A stretch of 5,577 nucleotides of DNA, taken from the NCBI GenBank assembly GCA_016865955.1, contig VGNW01000155.1:1-5577 (forward strand). Direction: 5' to 3'. Below are positions 1 to 4,400 of the stretch, piece by piece; within the stretch, counting starts at the first letter, position 1; every line of letters begins with the position of its first letter. Below the pieces are notes generated by a model. It was not told where the DNA came from. It did no database searches and saw nothing but the letters and a program-made list of their open reading frames with translations. The translations under genes were made by a program, and so were the position numbers. Source of the stretch: Chloroflexota bacterium. Its GTDB lineage: Bacteria > Chloroflexota > Dehalococcoidia > SZUA-161.

Positions 1-1176
1 GAGCAGCAGCACGTCCCTGACCTCTCCCTTGAGCACGCCGCCCTGAATCGCCGCACCCATAGCCACGACCTCATCGGGGTTGACGCCCTTGGACGGCTCT
101 CTGCCGAAGAACTCTTTGACCTTTTTCTGCACCAGAGGCATCCTGGTCTGTCCTCCGACGAGGATGACCTCGTTAATCTTGCTGTTGGTCAGCCCGGCAT
201 CGGTTACCGCCTGCTTGCAGGGTCCCAGGGTCTTGTCCACCAGATCCATCACCAGTTGCTCCAGCTTGGCACGGGTCAGCCTGATATTGAGGTGCTTGGG
301 TCCGCTGGCATCGGCGGTGATGAACGGCAGATTTATCTCGGTCTCCATCACTGTGGAAAGCTCGATTTTCGCCCTTTCCGCAGCTTCCTTGAGGCGCTGC
401 AGCGCCATGCGGTCTTTCCTCAAGTCGATGCCCTGCTCTTTTCTGAACTCATCGGCAAGCCAGTCCATGATGCGCTGGTCGAAGTCGTCGCCGCCGAGAT
501 GGGTGTCGCCGGAGGTCGATTTGACCTGGAAGGTGCCCTCGCCCAGCTCCAGTATCGAGATATCGAATGTGCCGCCGCCCAGGTCGTAGACCGCTATAGT
601 CTCGTCCTTTTTCTTGTCCATGCCGTAGGCGAGCGCAGCAGCGGTAGGCTCGTTGATGATGCGCAGCACCTTCAAGCCTGCGATCTCGCCGGCGTCCTTG
701 GTCGCCTGCCTCTGGGCATCGTTAAAGTAGGCGGGGACGGTGATAACCGCCTCGGTAACCTTCTCGCCCAGATAAGCCTCGGCATCCTGCTTCAGCTTCT
801 GCAGAATCATCGCCGATATCTCGGGCGGGCTGTATTCCTTGCCCCCCATCACCACCCGCACCTCGTTGTTGGGGCCTTTGGTCACTTTGTAGGTCTTGCG
901 CCGCGCGTCCTCCTCCACAGGCAGCTCGCGCCCGGGAGGCTCGCCCCACTTGCGTCCCATGAATCGCTTGATGCTGTAAATCGTGTTATCGGGGTTGGTG
1001 ATAGCCTGACGGCGGGCAACCTGCCCCACCAGGCGTTCCCCGGTCTTGCTCACCGCTACCACGGAGGGTGTCAAACGCGAACCTTCGGCATTGGTGATGA
1101 CCACCGGCTCGCCGCCCTCCATCACTGCGATTTCGCTGAGGGTTGTCCCCAGGTCGATTCCTACTACCTTTCCCAT
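1..1176 (-). CDS. dnaK: Molecular chaperone DnaK (Hsp70), 3' end outside window
   Basis: ATP-dependent cytosolic Hsp70 chaperone that works with GrpE (nucleotide exchange) and DnaJ. The frame is open for 392 codons from the ATG at 1174-1176 to the window edge. What is present is the complete actin-like nucleotide-binding domain: phosphate-1 motif GIDLGTT (residues 6-12), Lys70 in SIKRFMGRK, NEPTAAALAYG (175-185), phosphate-2 motif DLGGGTFD (198-205), and GGQTRMP (341-347). It ends exactly at the interdomain linker VLLL (389-392), with numbering that matches E. coli DnaK at both ends. The substrate-binding domain lies beyond the window. The start is set by GGAGGT at 1182-1187, five bases upstream. 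It follows grpE by 38 bases and should be cotranscribed from the CIRCE-controlled promoter at hrcA. One oddity is Leu13 where bacterial DnaK normally has Asn (TTNS becomes TTLS). No frameshift was found on reading every codon. Confidence 0.97.
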   Translation of the reverse strand, partial: MGKVVGIDLGTTLSEIAVMEGGEPVVITNAEGSRLTPSVVAVSKTGERLVGQVARRQAITNPDNTIYSIKRFMGRKWGEPPGRELPVEEDARRKTYKVTKGPNNEVRVVMGGKEYSPPEISAMILQKLKQDAEAYLGEKVTEAVITVPAYFNDAQRQATKDAGEIAGLKVLRIINEPTAAALAYGMDKKKDETIAVYDLGGGTFDISILELGEGTFQVKSTSGDTHLGGDDFDQRIMDWLADEFRKEQGIDLRKDRMALQRLKEAAERAKIELSTVMETEINLPFITADASGPKHLNIRLTRAKLEQLVMDLVDKTLGPCKQAVTDAGLTNSKINEVILVGGQTRMPLVQKKVKEFFGREPSKGVNPDEVVAMGAAIQGGVLKGEVRDVLLL

Positions 1177-1181
1177 GCTCA

Positions 1182-1187
1182 ACCTCC
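1182..1187 (-). promoter_or_regulatory. Ribosome binding site of dnaK
   Basis: Read on the minus strand, GGAGGT sits five bases before the dnaK ATG, inside the 38-base grpE-dnaK gap. It is close to the ideal anti-16S sequence, consistent with high translation of the chaperone. I see no separate promoter or CIRCE in this gap. Confidence 0.85.
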
Positions 1188-1214
1188 ATCAGTTTAAGTA
1201 AATTCGTTTAATTG

Positions 1215-1778
1215 CTATTCCGCGCATTCGTCTTTATGTTTCCCCACCTTGACTTTGGCGGGGCGAATCACTCGGTCGCGGTACTTATAACCTTTTTGCA
1301 ATACCCCGATAACCTTGCCGTCCTCGCCCTCCGCACACATAACCGCCTCGTGAATGTTGGGGTCGAAGTCCTTGCCTTCCGCATCGATTTCGGCAAGCCC
1401 CTGTGCCTCCAGAGTGGACTTCATCTTCTTATAAATCAGCTTTATGCCGTCAACCCAGGGGGAGCCTTCGACATCATCGTTTATGTGTCCCAGGGCTCGC
1501 TCCAGATCGTCCAGGACGGGCAGCAAGTTCAGGATAAGGGTCGAATTGGCGAAGTTGCTAATCTCAGCCCGCTCCTGCTCGGTGCGCCTTTTGAAATTAA
1601 CGAAATCGGCTTGAGCGCGCTGCCAGTTAGTCAGATATTTCTCCGACTTCTCTTTCTCCTCGGCAAGCGCTTTCTGGAGCGATGCCACGCCCTCGTTTTT
1701 AACGCCGGCTTCCCTTTCTTCTATTTTCTCTTCCATCTTACCTTCTTCCCTGGGGAAGCCTCTCTCCTTCCTGACCAA
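1215..1778 (-). CDS. grpE: Nucleotide exchange factor GrpE
   Basis: Homodimeric cochaperone that releases ADP from DnaK. From the TTG at 1778 it has 187 residues; from the in-frame ATG at 1736 it has 173. The N-terminal part (about residues 15-75) is charged and helix-forming (EEKIEEREAG, QKALAEEKEKSEKYL), as expected for the long paired helix. LPVLDDLERAL (86-96) follows. The C-terminal beta domain carries the family signature: FDPNIHEAV (138-146), then GVLQKGYKYRDRVIRPAKVKV (158-178). The TTG has a strong GGAGGT (1784-1789) five bases upstream; the ATG has only a close GAAGG. I favour TTG, but the N-terminal tail of GrpE is variable and homology cannot decide. It lies between hrcA and dnaK, the usual order for this operon in Gram-positive and Chloroflexota-type genomes. 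Lengths from either start fit the family. Confidence 0.95.
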   Translation of the reverse strand: MVRKERGFPREEGKMEEKIEEREAGVKNEGVASLQKALAEEKEKSEKYLTNWQRAQADFVNFKRRTEQERAEISNFANSTLILNLLPVLDDLERALGHINDDVEGSPWVDGIKLIYKKMKSTLEAQGLAEIDAEGKDFDPNIHEAVMCAEGEDGKVIGVLQKGYKYRDRVIRPAKVKVGKHKDECAE

Positions 1779-1783
1779 CTACC

Positions 1784-1789
1784 ACCTCC
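1784..1789 (-). promoter_or_regulatory. Ribosome binding site deciding the grpE TTG start
   Basis: GGAGGT on the minus strand is followed by GGTAG and then TTG at 1778-1776. It is too far (about 47 bases) to serve the internal ATG at 1736, so it argues for the TTG start. Confidence 0.65.
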
Positions 1790-1790
1790 G

Positions 1791-1824
1791 CCATTTTTCA
1801 CTTTTCATTTTGCACTTTGAGATT
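1791..1824 (-). repeat. Short dispersed intergenic repeat, copy 1
   Basis: The core at 1807-1824 (plus strand ATTTTGCACTTTGAGATT) recurs at 1958-1974 and, inverted, at 4331-4348. The outer part (CCATTTTTCA, 1791-1800) is also shared with copy 2. This copy lies just upstream of the grpE ribosome binding site. It has no obvious stem, so it looks like a dispersed sequence family rather than a hairpin. Function unknown. Confidence 0.55.
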
Positions 1825-1861
1825 CTACTCCCCCCCCACCCGGGGTTCCTAATCCCCCTAA

Positions 1862-1880
1862 CCCCCTTTAAATAAGGGGG
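1862..1880. repeat. C/G-rich hairpin in the hrcA-grpE spacer
   Basis: CCCCCTT (1862-1868) and AAGGGGG (1874-1880) form a perfect 7-bp stem around a TAAAT loop. A second C5 block just upstream (CCCCCTAA, within 1855-1862) could pair with the same G5, so two alternative stems are possible. No T tract follows on either strand, so a rho-independent terminator is unlikely. In the operon transcript it lies between hrcA and grpE. Confidence 0.6.
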
Positions 1881-1885
1881 AATTT

Positions 1886-1939
1886 GGGCGAGGTGCCCTC
1901 GCCCCTACAATTTTCGGGCACAATGCCTTGTGCCCCTAC
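1886..1939 (-). repeat. Two tandem palindromic repeat units with covarying arms
   Basis: Unit 1 is GGGCGAG-GTGCC-CTCGCCC plus CTAC (1886-1908). Unit 2 is GGGCACAA-TGCC-TTGTGCCC plus CTAC (1916-1939). AATTTTC separates them. Both share GGGC at the start, TGCC in the loop and GCCCCTAC at the end (GTAGGGGC on the transcribed strand), while the stem interiors differ but remain perfectly paired (GAG/CTC versus ACAA/TTGT). This suggests members of a dispersed palindromic family in which structure, not sequence, is conserved. They would form two adjacent stem-loops in the hrcA-grpE-dnaK mRNA, just 3' of hrcA. Confidence 0.75.
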
Positions 1940-1949
1940 GCTCCTCTCC

Positions 1950-1974
1950 CATTTTTCAATTTGCAGTTTGAAAT
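1950..1974 (-). repeat. Short dispersed intergenic repeat, copy 2
   Basis: CCATTTTTCA (1949-1958) overlaps the start of the core AATTTGCAGTTTGAAAT (1958-1974), very similar to copies at 1807-1824 and 4331-4348. It begins seven bases after the hrcA stop codon, as copy 3 begins right after the fabH stop, and in the same orientation relative to the upstream gene. Confidence 0.55.
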
Positions 1975-1981
1975 CCTCGCC

Positions 1982-2995
1982 CTATCCGTACAAATCGCCC
2001 ACCAGCTCGCTCATCACCTTGGACAGGAAGCGGACGGTGGGGATAGCGCGGTCGTATTCCATCCTGATGGGGCCCACCACGCCCAGAGCGCCCCCGACCT
2101 CGCCGGGGATGCCATAGCGGGTAACTATAACGCTGCAATCGCGCATCGCCTTCTCTTTATTCTCCCGCCCGATGAATACCTGCACACCTTCGCCCCGTAT
2201 CACCCGCGGCAGGAAGGACTTGAGCAGGCTTTTCTGCTCAATCACTTCCAGCAGCGCCGCAATTTTCTCGCTCGAAGCGAACTCAGGCTGCCTCAGCATA
2301 TGTCGGAGCCCGTCCACATAGGGTTCCTCATACTCTTCCTGCCCTTCAGCCTCCATCATCTCCACGATGGCATTCGTCACCTGCTTCTCCAGCGGCGTGC
2401 CCTTCTTGTTCCTGGCGGAAATCTGTGAAGCGGTGAGTCCGGCATAATCGGCAGTAAGCTTACGGGCGCTGGCGCTCAGCTCCTCCTGCGATAACGGCTC
2501 CTGCAGGGTCAGCACCTGCTGCCTGAGCTTTGCCTCCTTGAGCACGAGGACAAGCAGGACAAAGAGTTCGTGCAAGGGGACCAACTCCAGATGCTTCAGG
2601 CGTGCCTCGACAGGCTTGGGCAGGGTGACCAGGGCGGCGTTGTGCACCATGCCCGACAATATAGCGGCGGCGAGACGCGCCCACTCCTCGACCACGCGCT
2701 CCACCTGATGGAACTGGTGGCGAATCATGAGCTGCTCGTCCTGAGTGAGACGGGCATACCCCATCAGGGTCTCGATATAACGCCGGTATCCCTTCTCCGT
2801 CGGCACGCGCCCCGCCGAGGTATGCGGGTGCATGATGTAGCCTTCCTCCTCCAGCGCCATCATCTCATTACGGATGGTGGCAGAGCTCACACCCAGCCCT
2901 TTCCGGGCGACATGCTCCGAGCCGACGGGTACGCCCTTGGAGATATACTCTTCGACGATGATATTAAGTATTTTCTCTCTGCGCGGAGTGGGCAT
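1982..2995 (-). CDS. hrcA: Heat-inducible transcription repressor HrcA
   Basis: Dimeric repressor of class I heat-shock genes that binds CIRCE and, in studied bacteria, needs GroEL to stay active. From the ATG at 2995 it has 337 residues, a usual family length. The N-terminal winged helix (about 1-75) shows the recognition region VSSATIRNEMMALEEEGYI (36-54) and the wing HTSAGRVPTEKGYRRYI (58-74). The middle and C-terminal part corresponds to the GAF-like and dimerisation regions, closing with the family signature GGALGVVGPIRMEYDR (301-316). A TTG at 3010 would add five residues, but its first bases are the ribosome binding site GGAGG (3004-3008), eight bases before the ATG, so ATG is preferred. 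CIRCE lies 20 bases upstream, implying negative autoregulation of hrcA-grpE-dnaK. A 203-base spacer with hairpins separates it from grpE. Confidence 0.97.
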   Translation of the reverse strand: MPTPRREKILNIIVEEYISKGVPVGSEHVARKGLGVSSATIRNEMMALEEEGYIMHPHTSAGRVPTEKGYRRYIETLMGYARLTQDEQLMIRHQFHQVERVVEEWARLAAAILSGMVHNAALVTLPKPVEARLKHLELVPLHELFVLLVLVLKEAKLRQQVLTLQEPLSQEELSASARKLTADYAGLTASQISARNKKGTPLEKQVTNAIVEMMEAEGQEEYEEPYVDGLRHMLRQPEFASSEKIAALLEVIEQKSLLKSFLPRVIRGEGVQVFIGRENKEKAMRDCSVIVTRYGIPGEVGGALGVVGPIRMEYDRAIPTVRFLSKVMSELVGDLYG

Positions 2996-3003
2996 TTCCT
3001 GCT

Positions 3004-3008
3004 CCTCC
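3004..3008 (-). promoter_or_regulatory. Ribosome binding site deciding the hrcA ATG start
   Basis: GGAGG on the minus strand, eight bases before the ATG at 2995. The alternative TTG at 3010 overlaps this site and has no Shine-Dalgarno of its own; the sequence before it is CIRCE. Confidence 0.8.
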
Positions 3009-3013
3009 AATTC

Positions 3014-3042
3014 GTTAGCACTCTAACCCCTAGAGTGCTAAC
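3014..3042. promoter_or_regulatory. CIRCE operator (HrcA binding site)
   Basis: TTAGCACTC (3015-3023), a nine-base spacer, then GAGTGCTAA (3033-3041): an exact match to the classical CIRCE consensus in both arms. The symmetry continues one base outward (G3014/C3042) and two bases inward (TA/TA), giving 12-bp arms around ACCCC. It sits between the predicted transcription start and the hrcA ribosome binding site, so HrcA binding should block transcription start. It also lies in the mRNA leader as a potential hairpin. Confidence 0.98.
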
Positions 3043-3051
3043 ACTACAATA

Positions 3052-3081
3052 AATCTACCACTATACATTCGTTTTTGTCAA
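3052..3081 (-). promoter_or_regulatory. Sigma-70/SigA-type promoter of hrcA-grpE-dnaK
   Basis: On the minus strand, a perfect -35 TTGACA (3081-3076), an 18-base spacer, and -10 TAGATT (3057-3052) preceded by TGG, an extended -10. The predicted start is near 3045, at the edge of CIRCE. This fits HrcA repression by promoter occlusion of a housekeeping promoter rather than an alternative heat-shock sigma factor. Confidence 0.75.
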
Positions 3082-3143
3082 GGGGTAAGGTCTCAAAATT
3101 AAGGGCAACTTTTCTTAGCCCTCTTTGGTAGGGGAGATAGGAG

Positions 3144-3244
3144 GTCATTCTGAGGAGTCCTTCCCGCATGGAAGGACGACCGAAGAATCTCTGATAAAGG
3201 GGCAGGGCTAAGTACTGAGATTCTTCGCGTCCGCTCAGAATGAC
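3144..3244. repeat. Nested palindromic intergenic element
   Basis: This element accounts for most of the 309-base gap between CIRCE and fabH. Outer arms GTCATTCTGAG (3144-3154) and CTCAGAATGAC (3234-3244) are perfect 11-bp inverted repeats. Inner arms CGAAGAATCTC (3181-3191) and GAGATTCTTCG (3217-3227) give another perfect 11 bp. The left side carries an extra hairpin, GTCCTTCC-CGCAT-GGAAGGAC (3157-3177), absent from the right side, where only CGTCCG separates the arms. No open frame or clear target-site duplication is seen. It resembles small dispersed palindromes ('GTCATTCTGAG...' type) that I have seen in many environmental genomes. A MITE-like or REP-like element is the best guess. The rest of the gap (3082-3143, 3245-3290) shows nothing I can name. 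Confidence 0.8.
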
Positions 3245-3290
3245 GTAAGAGAATAGTCGTCTATTATCAAGGTAATGGGGGTTGGCGTGG

Positions 3291-3319
3291 TTGATTCTGA
3301 GTCTTCAATTTGCTATACT
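3291..3319 (+). promoter_or_regulatory. Extended -10 promoter of fabH
   Basis: -35 TTGATT (3291-3296), a 17-base spacer, -10 TATACT (3314-3319) preceded by TGC (3311-3313), which is the TGn extension. The predicted start is near 3326, leaving a leader of about 26 bases before the TTG start at 3352. It is about 250 bases from CIRCE, so HrcA control is unlikely. Confidence 0.7.
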
Positions 3320-3337
3320 TTGCCCCTATAAGCCGTT

Positions 3338-3344
3338 GGAAAGG
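3338..3344 (+). promoter_or_regulatory. Ribosome binding site deciding the fabH TTG start
   Basis: GGAAAGG, seven bases before the TTG at 3352. It supports this start over the in-frame TTG at 3310, which lies inside the promoter and would not be transcribed from it. Confidence 0.7.
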
Positions 3345-3351
3345 CATCTCT

Positions 3352-4329
3352 TTGGCTCGTTACGCAAGAATAACCGGCTGGGGCAAATATCTTCCCGAAA
3401 AGGTGCTCACAAATAAGGATCTGGAGCGCCTGGTCGATACGACAGAAGCCTGGATACTCGCCCGCACCGGCATTAAAGAACGCAGGATCGCCGCAGATGA
3501 TGAGACCGCCTCGAGCATGGCAGTCCACGCCGCCAGGCAGGCTCTCAAGGTCGCCAAACTCAGCCCGGATTCGCTGGATTTGGTCATCACAGCCACCTGT
3601 ACCCCCGATTTAATCTTCCCCGCTTCAGCGGCGCTGGTGCAGCACGAGCTCGGCGCCGAGAACGCGGCAGCCTTCGATTTGAACGCCGCCTGCAGCGGCT
3701 TCATCTATGCGCTGGCGACAGCATCCCAGTTCATTGCCTCGGGCACGTACACCAATATCCTGGTTCTGGGCAGCGAGGTTTATTCACGGATTCTGGACTG
3801 GCAGGACAGAAGCACCTGCATCCTCTTCGGCGACGGGGCAGGGGCGGTGGTAATGCAGGCGAGCGATACGCCGCCGGGCTCTCTGAACTTCGTGCTGGGC
3901 AACGACGGCTCGGGGGTGGATTTGATTTACACCCCGGGTCCCTGCGGCACGAACAAAGGGCCTTACTATATCAAAATGAGCGGCTCCGAGGTGTTCAAGT
4001 TCGCTGTTAACATAATATGTCTGGCAACAAGGCAGGTCGCCAAATCCGCCAACCTCGATTTGAAGGACATAGAGCTGATAGTCCCGCACCAGGCTAATAC
4101 GCGAATCATCAAGGCGGCGGCGAAGTTCCTCGAGATCCCCGCCGGCAAGTTCTTTGTCAACGTGGATAAATACGGTAATACCTCGGCAGCCTCCGTGCCC
4201 ATAGCCCTCTGCGAGGCTGTAGAGGCGGGACGTTTGAGGAACGGCGACCATGTGGTGCTGGTCGGGTTCGGCGGAGGACTTAGCTGGGCAGCCATGCTGC
4301 TCGAATGGGGAGCCGGAAGGAAATTGTAA
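3352..4329 (+). CDS. fabH: Beta-ketoacyl-ACP synthase III (KAS III)
   Basis: Condenses an acyl-CoA primer with malonyl-ACP to start type II fatty acid synthesis in the cytosol. From the TTG at 3352 it has 325 residues, normal for FabH. The thiolase-fold catalytic triad is complete: Cys114 in DLNAACSGF, His246 in VPHQANTRI, Asn276 in YGNTSAAS, each exactly two residues beyond E. coli Cys112, His244 and Asn274. CoA-contacting Trp34, Arg38 and Arg153 and the pocket Phe89 fall at the same +2 offset. FGDGAGA (159-165) and the C-terminal GFGGGLSWAA are also typical. The triad and PHQANTRI support FabH over other KAS III-like enzymes, but the primer (acetyl or branched) cannot be told from this. No other fab gene is nearby. 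It has its own promoter, diverges from hrcA, and is followed after 71 bases by a symporter gene in the same direction with no terminator seen. Confidence 0.94.
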   Translation: MARYARITGWGKYLPEKVLTNKDLERLVDTTEAWILARTGIKERRIAADDETASSMAVHAARQALKVAKLSPDSLDLVITATCTPDLIFPASAALVQHELGAENAAAFDLNAACSGFIYALATASQFIASGTYTNILVLGSEVYSRILDWQDRSTCILFGDGAGAVVMQASDTPPGSLNFVLGNDGSGVDLIYTPGPCGTNKGPYYIKMSGSEVFKFAVNIICLATRQVAKSANLDLKDIELIVPHQANTRIIKAAAKFLEIPAGKFFVNVDKYGNTSAASVPIALCEAVEAGRLRNGDHVVLVGFGGGLSWAAMLLEWGAGRKL

Positions 4330-4348
4330 ATCTCAAATTGCAAATTGC
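4329..4348 (+). repeat. Short dispersed intergenic repeat, copy 3
   Basis: On the opposite strand this reads AATTTGCAATTTGAGATT (4331-4348), 16 of 18 bases identical to 1807-1824. It starts right at the fabH stop codon. The repeat itself contains a short internal tandem (CAAATTG twice). The remaining spacer to 4400 is AT-richer and shows no terminator. Confidence 0.5.
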
Positions 4349-4400
4349 ACACGGTTGTAGCTTGGGATTTGGAGTTTAGAAATTCGAGTTCAGGAGAAAC

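Noticed and set aside
256..1197. A 313-codon open frame on the plus strand, antisense to dnaK
   Set aside because: It is in codon register with dnaK on the other strand, where GC-rich codon use suppresses stops; long antisense frames opposite Hsp70 genes are a known artefact. No recognisable domain or ribosome binding site.
1212..1820. A 202-codon plus-strand frame opposite grpE
   Set aside because: It overlaps grpE entirely, has no family features, and ends in low-complexity proline and phenylalanine runs from the C-rich spacer.
1862..1880. Rho-independent terminator after hrcA
   Set aside because: The stem is C/G-rich, but no T tract follows on the minus strand (nor on the plus strand), and grpE and dnaK must be transcribed through it.
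1779..1981. Second CIRCE or separate promoter for grpE-dnaK
   Set aside because: No TTAGCACTC-like arm and no convincing -35/-10 pair on the minus strand in this spacer.
1928..3052. Plus-strand frames opposite hrcA (1928-2428 and 2570-3052)
   Set aside because: They are shadows of the clearly homologous hrcA. The second runs through CIRCE and the promoter.
3102..3122. Possible AGGGC/GCCCT hairpin upstream of the hrcA promoter
   Set aside because: Only 5 bp of stem around an 11-base loop; expected by chance.
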